From contig CM075102.1 of assembly GCA_037576195.1 (NCBI GenBank), forward strand, positions 20,394,745 through 20,458,744: 64,000 bases of DNA. Direction: 5' to 3'. The notes below the pieces were generated by a model. It searched no databases. It worked only from the letters and a program-made list of their open reading frames with translations, and was not told where the DNA came from. Below are positions 14,901-28,800 of the stretch, in pieces. Positions within the stretch are counted from its first letter, which is position 1; each line of letters starts with the position of its first letter. This stretch comes from Phytoseiulus persimilis (Eukaryota; Arthropoda; Arachnida; Mesostigmata; Phytoseiidae). The translations under genes were made by a program, and so were the position numbers.

Positions 14901-17900
14901 GTGAGTTTCTGAAAATCCGGACGTATGACCCTCTTCCATGAGTCGCGCCCGAACGTTGGGTTCTCAGCGGAGCCCTGTCGATTCCGGGACGAAAGTTTCC
15001 GGGAAACGAATCTGTGCCGTCAAGAAATTTGTTCCCCCCATGTTTTCTGACTCCGCTAGAGTTTCGCCCCGCATGCGATAGCGAGTCGTCGGCAACGGTC
15101 TCCAAACTATTCCTTCATCGCTCTCTAGTGGAGCTCTTTCACGAATCGCACGCGCTACCATCTTTCGTTCTCGTAATCTACGTGGCGTCCGTGAAGTCGG
15201 CTTGTTCCGAAGGCCATACGGATCGAGGGGAAAGGCACGGGGGCTCGTACAATTGAAACGTTACACCAGGGGAAGCTGTAGGAGCGGGTGCAGCACCGTG
15301 GAACATGTTGTAGGACGCACGTAGATTCAACTCTCGCTCTCTGGCTGCTGGTCTGACTGCTCGCTCACTCGCTTGCCCTGAGGTGAATAGGAAACAAGCA
15401 GAAGCAGCGACGGAGGCTCGTCCGCCTCCCGGCCGACCGAGTTCCCCATCGTTCGTTCTCCTGTTATCCCTCCCATCATACGGGAGGAACTCCACCACTT
15501 CAGGCACGAGGGGAGAAGAAGACGGAGCGCCGTGTCCGGAGCAGAAGATAGGAGCGAGCAAAGAAAGGAACTCTGTGTTGAGAAACGTTTGGCCTCTCGT
15601 CCGTCTGTTCCATGGATGAGAAGAGGCTCAAGTGCGACCGTCCCGCTTTGTTGAGTGCGCACAAAGGTAAGGATAATAAAGATAACAATAACAACTTCAT
15701 GCGTGAAATAATAATGGAAACTGTGGAGGCGGGTGTATAGTCACATCAGAGCGAAGATGAACTCGCTGACGGTGGATCACGCAATTATGGAAACGCTCGA
15801 ATTCAAAAGGCCGTTCCGGAACCGATACGCGTGCAGCTGACATGTCTTCGTCTTCAAGCCGAACTAACAACGGAAAGCTGTTCCTCGACCGCTATTCTGA
15901 TCGGGAAATCAGCGACTGGGCGAGCAGGAACGGGCTCCGATGTTAATCGGTGCACATCCGAAAGAGCACTATCGCGCCTCACAGATCAGAAATGTCGACG
16001 ATCGTTTTTGGATTCCATGCTCGATAGCTCGAGTGCACAGGATTGAAAAAAGTCGGCCGCGCGTGACCTTCGCGCCATCGAGCAGAATGAAAGGAATCCG
16101 GCGATTCGCTTCGTTTGCTTTTCCAAGGTTCGAAAGCGAGCCAGAAGCTGAACACCTGCTGTCGGGACCGCAATCGTGGGAACCCCCAGCAGGGCAGGGA
16201 GCTGAACCTGAGCCAAGTCTCGAGCTGACGGAGTTCATGTGGGCTGATTCCCTCATGACATGGGCGAGGCCGCGAAGAGACGTCGAACGAAAAAGATTCA
16301 CCGAGGTGGGACATGGATATCGTCTGAGTGAAATGAGAGAGACCACGCTTGGTTGGTTCTTGCCTCGCTATTGACTCCATCCATTCCTTGAAGTCATCTA
16401 TTTCTTGCTAGGAGAGATCCGACCCGCAGGATGTGAATTATGAAGCTGTTGGCTGCCAACCACTCGGCCCCCGTTATTCTCGACCATCGACGATGATAGA
16501 CATGTTCTAAACAACCAACCGAGCGATGTGGAAAGCCCTCGACCATCGAACTTTCTCGGACAACCAAGCGACCGACCGATCGACATGTGCCCCCAGTTCT
16601 CCGAAGACTGTTCCAGACATCCGAAGAACTGCAAGATTGTTGAGTTTTCACAGACCTCAATGTAGGGAGAGGAACCACACTAACTACTCTTCTCTCTCCT
16701 CGAACACTCGCGCAAACACATGTTGAATACAGAGTCCGACGCTGAATACAAAACTGCACAGCCGGGAAGCTCCAATTCAGCGCGCCCAACGACTTTCGAT
16801 CGATTTCTCCGAGTTGAAAAGTCAGCTCCCACCGGAATTTAGGGATCCTTCGTACATCGTTGTGCTCTCACCTCGTTCTCGATGATGATACGTTGTATTC
16901 CGTTTTCCCAGACACGAGCATTCAATGTATACATAGAACTGAGTAAACGAACGACGATGATCACAGCACTGCCCACCGACAAAGGAGTTGATCCCTTACG
17001 ATAAAAAATCCAGAGCACGATCAGCTGGTTCGAAACCCTGCTCTGGATGTGCCGCCGGGGGGAAACTCAAGCCGCGAGCGCAGCCGGGCACCCGCATGCT
17101 CCTGGCTGGCTGGCCGGCCGCCACCGGTCGCGGCGGTGGCTGCTTGAGTTCTGTTTCTCCCTTCAAGGAGCGGCACGGTACGGCACGGAGGCAGCCATGA
17201 TGACGTCTGGTGGCGCCCCCGGAGTCCTTCCCTCGCAGTGTCCTCCTCCCCCTCTCTCACTCTCCTCTTCATCCTCTTCCCGCCCCCTGCCGGTCACCTT
17301 TTCCTTATCCACAGCCCCTTTCTTATTCTTCGTCGTTTTTCTGCCCCTTCTCGCATCGCAATACACCTCGCCGTCCGCCTACCCGTTTAGGCGAGTGTGC
17401 GAAAGGGGTATACTCTCCACCTTGAGTCCGAAGCGAGCGAGACATAGGAAACTCGGCGCCGAACCTCTGCAGTTTCACCGGAGATACCTGGCCCCATCTC
17501 ACGTGGGCCACCACTAGGGGGCGTTGATCGTGCCAGTCACTGAACGCCCCTCAGAAAGACTTCGAGTCAAGGATTTCGAAACGATGACAACGCTCCCGAC
17601 AAGTGATACGCTTTGAAGCTTCGGAGCTTTCCCTCCGATGTCTATGCGCAGGATTCGGGATTCACTGTTCCAGCTCTCCCGTCCATAAGCCTTCCTCCTA
17701 ATTTCTCTTCGATGACGGAGCTGGTCGGGAGCGAAGCCGAGTGGTCAGAAAATGCTGGTACCAGGCAAATACGTATCAGTAACTCAAATCATAGGTCGTG
17801 GTCAGAATCCGGGGAGAGGTCAGAGACGAGGCCAAGAGAACCGCGATCGGAATAAAGGAACTGACCCGCAAACAACAGCGTCGGAAAATCTCTAATCGAG

Positions 17901-20900
17901 GAACGCACGCGTTCTGTCGCTTCAAAAGCTCCCTCATGCAACCTCAAGAAGTTTCATCTTTGCTCTCATCGAGAACGAAAAATCATCCTGCCCAAGACGC
18001 GCGTGATTGAAACTGACTCCTCCTTCCACACGTTCACGGAAAGTTCGCTGAGGTTTCCCCTCCTCGGTTTCCCCTTGAGGCGTCATGGTCGAGTTCGAGA
18101 GCCGATGCGAGATGCAGCTCACACGATCTGGCTTTTCTGTTCAGCAGCCCCCGAGGAGAGGGAATCGCGCGCTTCTGCGTACTTGCATGCCGACCGTTTT
18201 ATCCGGAGGAGGATCCCGTTGGGTACGAGCTCGATTCGGATAAAGTCATAGAAACCCGAGCTTTGTTCACCGAGCCAGAGTTTCTGTCTCAGTGCGGAAG
18301 ACAGGAATTCCAATGTTGGTACTCTGATGAGGAGTGAAAGCGTCCCTCGACGTTCTGCTCTCTTGAGAACAGAGTTTCCGATCGTCGAGCTCAGCCACAT
18401 CGACGTTGCTTCAACGAAATGCGTTCCTGACGCGGTCGTGAATAAAATGCAGCCACGCGGCCGCAAGCGAGAACGGAACAAGAGAGGTGGAGCGAACTAA
18501 TTCGAGTCGAGATAGGGAACGGGCGAGCGCCCAGGGGCGTGAACTGACACAGTCAGCTGGCCTTGAACTCGGCTTCCATCTCTTGTACTCCGGCTCTAAT
18601 CCTAATACGTTCAATCAGCCCACGTTCCGTTCTTGCCGACGACGACTTCTCCCGAGTCGGTCTTCTGATGGGCCCACGTCGTGCACGGGGCCTTCCTCAT
18701 CAGTTGGCCATAGAACCTTCTCCCGCCCTCGCTCGAATTCAGCTCAGCCGCAAACGACGAAGCTTTCATGCAGCTCAGTTGACTGCATTAAACCGCTTCT
18801 CCCCCACCGGTATCGAGGAGGTTCCGGACAGCGCGACTGTTTCCAACGCTGCGCCTCCAGTTCCCGGGAGGAGAATGTTGCGAAAAGAACGGCTTCAGCG
18901 AGGAACAAACGCGGCCATCTCGCTCAGACAGATCGCGGACCTCGCCCTGGGGGGATCGTTCGGAAGATTCCAAGGCGACGCTGCGAGAGAAAGCGCGCGC
19001 CCTTCGGTCAACACACTCACCTGGAATTGAAGAAATCTGCACCGAGGCCCGTTGAATTATTGGATGTGGATGTAGGGGATTGAAACTTTGGCGACGAGAA
19101 GAAATTCGAAAAACGCGAATCCTGTTGGTGCATCCCCACTGACGAATGCCTTCGGACTGGCACACCTGCGGGTTGGTTTTTCGACAGTCAACATCCGCTT
19201 GTGGAATTGAGATAACGCGTAGGAAAATTCGGGAAATCTTCCAGCCTCAAAGCGAGGGGATGGAATGAGCATCTTGAGCGGTTTACCGGATGATGTGTAG
19301 CCGAGAGGCGACCCCGTACATGGAGAGCACGGGGCCACTAGTATACGTGGGGGCTGGATCGTGTTGTCCGAGTGGCGCCTACCGGGGAGCGTAGCTTGTA
19401 CACGCAGGAGGTTCGAGTCCGGTGAGGATGAGGCTGAGGATGAAAAATATTCTCTTTCAGTTCCTCTCCTTCGCTCTGAGCATCAAGCCGAGTTGAAGCG
19501 GTGTCTCTGTCCGCTGGTTCAGAGCTCGCGTCGAATGTTACGCCAGTTAGCTTAGGAACGAGAACGGCTCGAAGTTCCGAGTCCGGTGTCTGGACGTGGC
19601 GTCCTCAGTTTCCCGCCCGAGGAGCTCAATGAGCCGCGTTGAATCTTTCTGAACCCTCGAGATACTAACTGTCGGAGCGCGAAGCGACTGGGCGAACAGA
19701 GCAAATCTTTTGATCCTTCGGCGATGTGTGCTCCAAGTCGTCAGGTGTGCCTCGACGAGAACAAGAGGAGGAGTACCACCGGGAAATAGGGACACCGGAA
19801 GGACCCGGAACAATGGTGCTCGTACTCCCCCGGAGCCGCCAGGAAACATTACTATGGCCACCTGAAGACATCTTTCCCTTTCCGGCGAGAAATATTGGAT
19901 CGGAGACACGGGAAAATCATCTCGCCAAGGATTCATCGTAGAGATATTGGGGAGCAAACAAAAAAGATTGGAGGCGACCGCCGCTTGCATTTCACTCGGG
20001 ATTCACTTCCCACGTGCTCAATTAGTCGCAGTCTCTCGCTCGCCCTCAGGCGGGCTGTTTTCTCTTGAATATGGTCCCGCATATCCTGAACAGCCGCTGT
20101 ATGCGGCAGCACGGCGCGCGCACAGAAACGATCCCGACGGGATGCAACAATCGTCGTTGCGATGATGGGAGTCCTAGCAACCGTAACGATAGCGATAATG
20201 AAATCGACGCTGGCTGCGGGGCGGGCATGGGCCGCGGCAAGAACAAGAATTGAAGCAACAAAACCGTTCCCCTGGAGTGCATTCCTCTCACCTTCGAGGG
20301 TACGGGCCCGCTACTAACAGTATCAACGTGCCTCGGATCGCGGATCCGCGTATGGATGTATCGACGCGCTGGGAGGCCAAGCAAGTTCGAGGAAAAGCAG
20401 CATCGAGCACAGAGTATCGGATGTGGGAGCGACAATAAAGACCGCCCGTGGAATGAGAATAAGCTCCACTCGTAACGAGGTCGACACTAACTCGTTTCCC
20501 GAGTAGTAACAAAGAGGCGACCGAAAAGACGAGTCGGGTCAACCGATCTCGAGAAAAGAGACCGCATTGACAAAACCGATCGAACTCGGGTGCTATGCAT
20601 GCCCGGGGCACTCTCGTAAATGTCCCAGAGGGCACGCCTTCCGGGATGAACGGCTGCGCTCATGGCATCGACTCGATGCGAACCAGCGGAGTCCTCGCCA
20701 AAGACAGGCTGGAGATGGGTGGTAAGCGTTTGAGAGTAATCGGGACACATGCTTACCTGAACTACATGTCCTTCTGACGACGTCATCCATGGAAATCGAA
20801 GTACGCCTGGACTCGAGGCGCAACGACGGCGGACGATGAGGGTATCCAGTCGGCTGCTCGATCGCGCTGAATTGCATCGGTTGAGTGTGCACTGGAACTC

Positions 20901-21160
20901 TGCGGACGTATCGAGAGAATCAAGAGACGTGAACGGAACTCTGGTTTGAATTCAAACGGAAGGATCCGACGACGGAAATCGTTCGATCGCGATCGATCAG
21001 TGATCGACTCGCTCAATCATTCATCCTCCCTATCGACCATACACGTGTTCCTCAACCAAACCAATCGTCTACACTATAAGCGGCTTCAACGGACGCTCCA
21101 TAGATCAATCATCCCATCATTCATATGTCTTATGGAGAAGGTGATTCGTTATTTATTCAA

Positions 21161-21180
21161 TCGATCGATCGATCGATCAT
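21161..21180 (+). repeat. (TCGA)n tetranucleotide tract
   Basis: TCGATCGATCGATCGA, self-complementary, in a stretch where GATC and ATCA motifs recur between about 20,980 and 21,340. Confidence 0.75.
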
Positions 21181-22742
21181 CCTTCGGAATCCGTGATCAA
21201 TCGATCGAGCATATTTTCGAAAAAAACTGGCTCGACAGCGCCGTTCGATGGGAGGATGATCGACCTATTGCTGGGCCAGTGCGGGAATCAGTCTCCCTAT
21301 GGGGTGATCAAATCCGTTGATTGATCGCTGATTGATCTTTGTGTTCTATCTACCGCGTTGTATCTCAGACAGTGCGCGAAATACTGAGGCAAGGCAGAAT
21401 CATAGAAGCGTTCTGAGTAATTTTGGTGCAATAATCGATTGTCGGCAAAGTGGCAGAGTCTGGAGTGATATCGTGTAATCTGTGTGTTCTCGGGAGCATG
21501 CACTGAGAACGGCGCCAAGTTCGACTAACAAACAATCCCCTCACGTACGGTACCCAGGTAGCGTTTGACGCGCGCTCTACGTAACCGTACGTGGTGGAGA
21601 ACTCTCTAAAGCGGACGACAGCTGCGGCACCTCGATCTCGTGGGCATCGAAGCTCCCTCAGTTGCCGTGACGGATGGAATCATCGTCCCTCGTTCGATAT
21701 CCGTCTCTAATCATAATCGGAATCATTGTCATCATTGCTACTATGATATTTCATCCTTCGCCAAGGTCTTCGATGGGGTTTGCAATCAGTGGGTTGTCAT
21801 TCAAGAGGTGAAATAAGCGAAGCATCCTCGACGGTTCTACGTTGGGATATGGACCGGATATCTCCTACTGGAACTTCGAGGTAGGAAGGTCTCAAGTTCC
21901 TCCAGAATCAGAATTTGTTGCGTTTGCCATAACACTGGGAATCCCAATGGAGTCGGAACAGTCCTCAAGGCATAATTCGGGTCCAACGTCAAAGCTCAAA
22001 ATCGAAGCAGATCAACGAAGCAGTCAGTCAATCAACCAGTGGGTCGCATGAAAAGTGGACGGATCGATGCGCCGGTCCATCGCTCAATCAGCCTATCAAT
22101 GATGTTGAGTAGCGTGGAGTGATGGATCGAGACGGGTTTCAAGGAAGTTACGAACCTCTCCGCAGTGTCCGATTTCTTCTCGTTCGCTCTGTCGTCCACC
22201 GTCGTCGCGCTTGAATCCCCAATGAATTATTTCTTATCATTCTATCCAACTGATTGAGTTCTTACGATCTGCTTTCATTTCACTACACGTGTATTTGGAA
22301 AATGGAAAGCTGCATTTGACTTTTCCTTTGTCTGAATTTATGCTCTAGTTCAACTCCCGCGGGATAATTAGGTTACATGGAATGTTTCAGTATGAAAGCA
22401 ATGGAAACTACCGCGCAAGAGGAATTCGAACCCCGAGAGCTCCAAACTGAGACGGAGCGTTCAGAGAAAGTTAGGAGTCATTGGTTCATCGTCCGGACTG
22501 TGGGGAACGACCACAAACGATAAATCCTTGGAGATTCAGAGAGCTCTGACCAACATTGCGGTTGAGCCTTGCGGCGAGAAGTATCACAATCTGACGCAAA
22601 ATGTTGACTGTGGTGTAGATAATACGTTCCACTACCAGGACAGATCAGTCATCAACTAAATCGGTATTCCGCCCGGAACAAGAGAAGCTAACGCTTGTGG
22701 CCCAGCAACATGGAACTGTTTAGCGATATTCCGAATGCTTGA

Positions 22743-22748
22743 TTTATT
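22743..22748 (-). terminator. AATAAA polyadenylation signal of SCYL2 (candidate)
   Basis: AATAAA on the minus strand, 31 bases after the TAA of exon 11. This position would suit a very short 3' untranslated region. It supports the model in which the gene ends at exon 11, or an isoform ending by intronic polyadenylation. Confidence 0.5.
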
Positions 22749-22779
22749 CTAGGGTATTTTTGGCGGGGCCTCTGAATAC

Positions 22780-22890
22780 TTACAGTTCTGCTGTGGATTG
22801 AAGGGAAAGTTTTTCCAACTTAAGTTTGTTTCTTTGACTTTTTGACACCACGTCAAGCATTTCTTGGCAGAGCTCAGTCAGCTCTTGGAA
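22780..22890 (-). CDS. SCYL2: SCYL2 coding exon 11 (terminal or alternative)
   Basis: FQELTELCQEMLDVV then KSQRNKLKLEKL matches human FNSFISVIKEMLNRLESEHKTKLEQL. The acceptor attcttgcag is strong. Reading on gives a TAA at 22782-22780, so the protein can end here with ...QSTAEL at residue 632. A consensus donor CT|GTAAGT (exon end 22784, phase 2) overlaps that stop, so splicing to an unseen downstream exon is equally possible. Confidence 0.85.
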   Translation of the reverse strand, partial: FQELTELCQEMLDVVSKSQRNKLKLEKLSLQSTAEL

Positions 22891-25800
22891 CTGCAAGAAT
22901 CAGAGAAAGAAAATTCATGAGTTCCAACCGATGCATGGCTTGCGATTTTCATGGTTCGTTCATACGTAAGAACGCACGTGGCGCAGAAATCGGCGGGCCT
23001 TGACAATATCTATGCAAAATGGCTCGACCTGTATGACAATGACTCCGGATTGCACTGGTCCGAACGTCCTCGCCGTCTCGCTCTAAGGGGCGCACATGCA
23101 TTCAGAAACTATTTCCGTTACGGGAGATTCCGAACTTCGTCGAGCCATCTCTGCTCGCGGAGGATATTCATATTCAAAAGTCGGATTGCGGTTTCCGAGC
23201 TGGACATCGGTTGCGGTCGGACGCTGTGATAGGCACATCGAATCCAGGGACTGAGGTTTTCAAAAGCGTATTCGAGGAAACGCAGATGACTGACGGAGGA
23301 ACGTTGAGCTCGACACCCCGTGTGAGAAGACTTGGAATTCTGTTGCCAATTGATTTTCCTCTAAATGGTGAAACGGTGTTCGCGAGAACTCCTGGTCCTG
23401 TTCGATTCCCGCGAAAGCGTGTTGTACCGCTCAAATTTCGGGATGCTGTTGTTGCAAATGAGTTCGGGAACATTTGTTTCCCCGACCATCCCCAGCCTCG
23501 TGTGTGCGGCCCTAGCACATGGCAGCCTATCGATTTTTCCTTCCAAGGAACTCACCTGTTCCAACTTAAGCGCTGGACTCACTGCAACGGGGATGAGAGT
23601 TGGCAGAACCTTTGTTGCAAGGAGGTTCACCGTGAGTCCGTAGCGCTTATCTGCCATCATCCGCTTGTAGATCCCTGCAAAGTGCAAACTCATGTGAATA
23701 TTCCACTTTCGTACGACCTCTGCCAAGCGGCACGAGCCCGTTCTCAGCAAACAGCTCCCGGCACGAAACTGGTTCCAAAAGTGCATATCTCTGGTGGTCT
23801 CCATGCGAGGAACAAACGAATACGAAGATTCATCCGTGAGTAAGGTTCATCTTTGCATCAGAGGCATTGCGCGCTACGTCGAAACGCAGCTATTCCAGGA
23901 TCAGCCGGGAGAGCGGAGGCTACTTACGGACGACCGGCATCAGTATCGTCGGATCCTGAACTTTCGCTTTTTCCAACATGGGCAGAACTTGATCTAAAGT
24001 GTCAGTTTTTTCCAGTTTGTCCATAACTTGTTCGATGCACGTTAGCGCGTTCGCCTGCACCTGCGACGACATACTGTGAAGAGGCTGAAATCGGTTGCAA
24101 AGGATGGAGTTACATCAGTCCCCGCCGGTTTTTATTTGCGGAACGTGCTCTATTCACTTATACTGCCAACGCGCGGAATTTTTCCTCACGTGACGGCGAG
24201 CCTCCGTGGGGGGCGAGCTCAGTTTTTTATTTGAAAGTACAACTGCCGGCCTGGCCATGGTCGGGATATTTCTGATTCAGAGGTAATGGATCACAATATT
24301 CGCAGCGGAATTCTCACGGAATCCGGGCTCCGCGACGACCAACTCATTCACCGGAAATATTCGAGCGGAGTCTCCTCAGGACACTTAGGGGCCTTGAGCA
24401 CCAAACGTCGTCTCTTTCTTGACGTTCCCTCCCCGTGAGTGGACGCATTCCTCGGACAGGAAGCAAAGTCGGAACGGAGGACCTCAGCGCCGAGCCAAAG
24501 CCAAGTCTTAGTCCACGTTGCCAACTTCGGCCGTCCCCATGGGTTCAACAGAGCAAACTGAGGCTGTTGGGCCATCCTAAATCCTCAACATTCCGTAGAG
24601 GTTTGGGAAGTTGTTCTCAAGTGCTCGGTTTGGCAGCCAAAGTCTCGCTGCCTACTCCGTCCTCCCGTATTTGCACGTTCATGTTTCGGGAAATTGAGGC
24701 GGGATCGCCCGTGGCTCAATTGAGAAAGGATGCCGGGTCGAGTCGGAAATCGATTGTTTCTCAATTTACACTTCTTGAGATAACTTCGCGATTGCCCACC
24801 TCCCTCTCACCGCGATTATGTGTGAGACGCCGTAAAGAAGTGAACCGGCGATGTTTTCCCACCAAAAAGCACGCCAGCAAAGCCAAGGGAAGTTGGAGAG
24901 CATCAATAATCGAGGAACAGCACGCCCCTGGAAATCGTGCGATATAACGGAACGCCTTCGGGTCCGAGGAACGAGCAGAGCGTTAGGCCCTCTGATCGAT
25001 CCGATTTCCAATAGCTAATTGGTTGCGTTTCTGGTAAATAACGGCGCATTTCCCCAACGTTCTCCTCTTCCAAACTCAGCCAGCCCCCGGTTCGCCATCT
25101 GTAGCCACACTGAGCCATCGATTGGAACGACTGAAAGACCGCACAGCGGTTACGAACCACGGAAACTTCGATGCCCGAGGTTCGAGACGAGCATCGAGGT
25201 TCTTCTTTTTGCCCGTCCACACAAAGGGAACAGAAAAGCTCTCACAGCCTAATTGGATTGGATACACCCTAGATTCCAACCCCCCCCCCCCCCCCCCCCC
25301 ACAGCACCTGTCTTATGGTGGTGAAATATTTGAGAGGATTCTGCGACGGACAACTTTTGAGAACTCACCTTTTGCCCCGAGTTGGCCTCGAACACAGAGC
25401 GGGTTCGGGGAAGAACCATCTTGCGGACGGCGTTTTCGTCGAGGTATTCGGCGACATGAGCGGCAGCGCGTATCGAAGCGCATTGGATTTGCGGTGCCGT
25501 TGACTCAAAGGAATTGTACACCATTGGAAGAACGTCAGACTTGATGTCCGCTTTTGGGGTTTTAGCCATGAGAATATCTATGTTTTCAAGCAGAGTGACA
25601 GTTGCCTGGAAAGATTTGCAGTCGAAATTAGCCAGATCAGCTTGAGAAGAACCTCCTCTTTCGTCATTTCCCCCGCCTCCGAATCGGTTCCCACTGGGCG
25701 AGCGCGACGAGCCGAAATCGAAAGCAGGTTTTTCCCTGGAGATCAGCAGAACGGAAGAACATATTCGGCCATATAATTCTCGAGCTCGCCGTTCTCTCGC

Positions 25801-28800
25801 ACAACCAGCGCCTACTTTTTATCGCTGACTTGAAACAGCGTTATCCGTACTCCGTTGACAGGAAACCGACGGCACGGAACAAGGATTGGGACATATCATC
25901 TCTATTCTACGAAATACCGCGTGCAGGGGACGCAGGCCGAAAACACACCCATGAGCCCTCAGAACGGACGTGGAGCTACTGCCTCGTTTCCCGAAAACGG
26001 TCGAATGAGAACCGGATCTTGGGATGGAAAATTCCGTCGTAAGAGAGAATCAGGAAGACCAGGAGAGACAGAGAAAGGGCAAGATCGAAAATAGGTTCCG
26101 AGGCGAAGGAGTTCCGAAGAAAATCGAGCAAGGGACGGACGAATGTATGGCAATGATGTCTGAGATATGCGCATATTTGCTTCTTTTTCTGTGCAACGCG
26201 AAGAATTGGGCCTGCCTCTGGCTAAGCTGCCAGTAGCAGGCTGTTGCTCGGAGCATGATGACGAACATATGGAGATTTCAGAAGACGGCCAACGACCATT
26301 TCTTTTTTCTCTCATAGATTCACCCTTCTCCGTGGTCGCTGTTTCCGTAAGTCTCATGCCCCAGTCCCTCTCTCTCTTAGTGAGCCCTCGTCTCTGACGT
26401 TCCCTCAACTGCAAAACCCTTCAACCCCCCCTCCCCCCCCCCCCTGATTCCAGATGAACTTTCCGAATTAAGATTCGAATCTATCGTCTGATCTAAGGCT
26501 CCTCAATCGGCCTTGGTTTGATCCCTCAACCTTAGTTCACAAAATGTCGGTTCACAGCTCGCCTTGAGCTCTGAAAAGCCACAACGCTCACCTGGACAGA
26601 CTTGGGCATTCCAAAGACGCTCCTGAAGACGGGCAATATGATGGTTTGGTACTCGTCGGAAGACGAGTTCCCAATCATGTAGAGAAGGGGTTGCAGAGCC
26701 GCTGCCAGTACTTCTGGTGACTGCAGTTCGGCTTGCAACGAGGGCAATATATGCTGCCACCATAGTTTCTGCAACAAAGAAAAAGACCTGAGACCAACCA
26801 CCTCTCGCACGGAGGAATGCGAAACGTACAAAAACTTGTGGTAATATACGGATGAACTAAAGCGCTCCGTTCACTCATTTTCGGCACCCATATTTACACG
26901 GTACGCCGCATGCCAAAGGAAGAGTCGCCAGCGCACGAGCGGCAGGCGAAAATAATTTTGAGATGCATTCATTCCAACTCCCCAGGGAATTAGCCGACAC
27001 CGAAAGCCGATCCCAGGTAAAACGATCCCGAGCAAACCTTCTCGGATACTGTTCATGGATAGTTTCCTCCAATGCCATAGAACAGAGCCATCTACGTTCA
27101 CGAGACTCCTCGAGGCATCAGCTTTCTCTCCGAAGCGGTGAATGTGATGTCAGGAATGACTCTTGTGAGAGAGTCTCTCAAAAGCGGTGAGCACCCGGTT
27201 CCTTCCCCTCTACATGCGCCGCCGCGACCGGAGTTCCGCGCACCGGAGAAGCTCGGGATTTCGTTGCGTACGAAAGCGAGGACCGGAATCGCGAGGTGTT
27301 CGGGCGGCCGCGCTCCGTCAAGTGGCTAAAGTGATTATATTGATGGAACGACTCCGCGATAACTGATCACTTGCGTATGAAAGCGCTCGCGAGCCACGCT
27401 CTCCTGATGGATTCCGACAACGCTCCTTTGGAAAGCCCGCGCATCGGGAAGCGACTCGCACCGAAAAGTTTCAGAGATACAGCTATAAACTCTGCACTCG
27501 TGGCTCCGGTGACAAGTCCTGGTAAAGGTCTGAGGAGGAAGCTGTGGCGGCCCTCCCCGCGAACAACCGTTTTTCGGGGAGTTTCGAGCAACTCGCGGCT
27601 CTCGGGCTGATCGAGCCGGGCCGCGGCTGTCAGTTTCGTCGTTTGACTCGGAGGTTCAACCGAGACTCATGAGCGATATTATAAATGAAAAAAAAAGAAG
27701 CTCCGCTCCTCTTTCCGAGCTGTTGAGCTTCGACCCACCTTTGGGATGGCGGGCAAGGTTTGTTTGAGATTGTGGTAATAGTGGGTCTTGTGGGTGGAGT
27801 CCTTCATCTGGATCACGTCAAGGTATTGGAGCGCGTGGACACCTGGATCCATGAAATATTTAATCTGCAAAGTGAAATTCTCTGTGAGCGGGAAATACGA
27901 TTTCGCGCTGCCGGGAGCAGAAGAGTGCTTTGCTAGAAAAGTTGCTACACGATAAGCCACAGAGCGTTCCCGCTCAGAGGCCAAAGAGCTACGACGTAAC
28001 GGAGACGAAGTGCTTGTCGAACGAAGCCTGGGAAAACGAGCGAGGGTTGATGGAGAAGAGGCTTCAACATTGAAACGGGCTGTCGGATACGAAACACTTA
28101 CGATGGAAAAGTTCTGTGAGTTTGGTCTCCGCTTGGCGTCCATGTTGAGTAGACCCTGGAGGGGCTCCTGTAGATGATGCGGTATTTTCTCCAGGAGCGA
28201 CAGGAGGTTCGTGTTCATCTGAAACCACCGAGGAATGGTTACAAGTGGTCTGAAACATTAGCTCATCGGACTCATCAAGAACTCCATCCATTCGACGCGA
28301 GTCCGGTTTAGCAAGTAGGGCACCATTTCCTCCGACTCCATGGAGAAAAAAAAACGAAAAACGAAAGTACGGCACCAAGCGGCGCACGCTCTGCCCTCAC
28401 TGGCCTCGTGACTCCAACTCCAGGACCTTGTCCAGAAGGGCAGAAAATCGACCACAATCTCGCTGGACGCCAGGGATGTCAGGTGCATCGTTTCGGGAAG
28501 TCGTTGTGCGAATCCATCAGGGGAAATGGCGGCGCTGGACACATGGATGCACAACGAACAGCTCTAATATTCTTGCGAACGAACTGATGCGTTAATCGTC
28601 AGACGATCAATCGAGATCATCGTTGATGACCGGGCGAATGGATGAACGAGTGTTGTCCTCAGCTGGTTGCAGGGACGCTGACATGCTCGACGATTCGCTC
28701 CGCCGAGCACACGGTGTAATCTCGTTTACAAAATTCATACGTACGCTCTGGAGCAGGAAGATTCGTTCGTTCGATTGCGCCGAGTTGCGAACGGATTGCA

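Larger units (their letters stand above)
11001..22742. other. Region without a recognisable gene (left end, part 2)
   Basis: This is where the C-terminal exons of SCYL2 would lie if the exon 11 donor is used. I read the minus strand from 22,784 down to about 21,300 base by base and found no exon-like segment; the rest was checked only through its open frames. It holds a 12-C run at 11941 and GATC tetranucleotides near 21161. Confidence 0.55.

Noticed and set aside
19355-19440. tRNA-like boxes (TGTCCGAGTGGC and GGTTCGAGTCC) about 40 bases apart
   Set aside because: The T arm and acceptor arm do not pair, so no cloverleaf forms.
23211-23843. 210-codon plus-strand frame
   Set aside because: It lies antisense to SCYL2 exon 10 and its introns; the minus strand has the spliced, family-matching exon.
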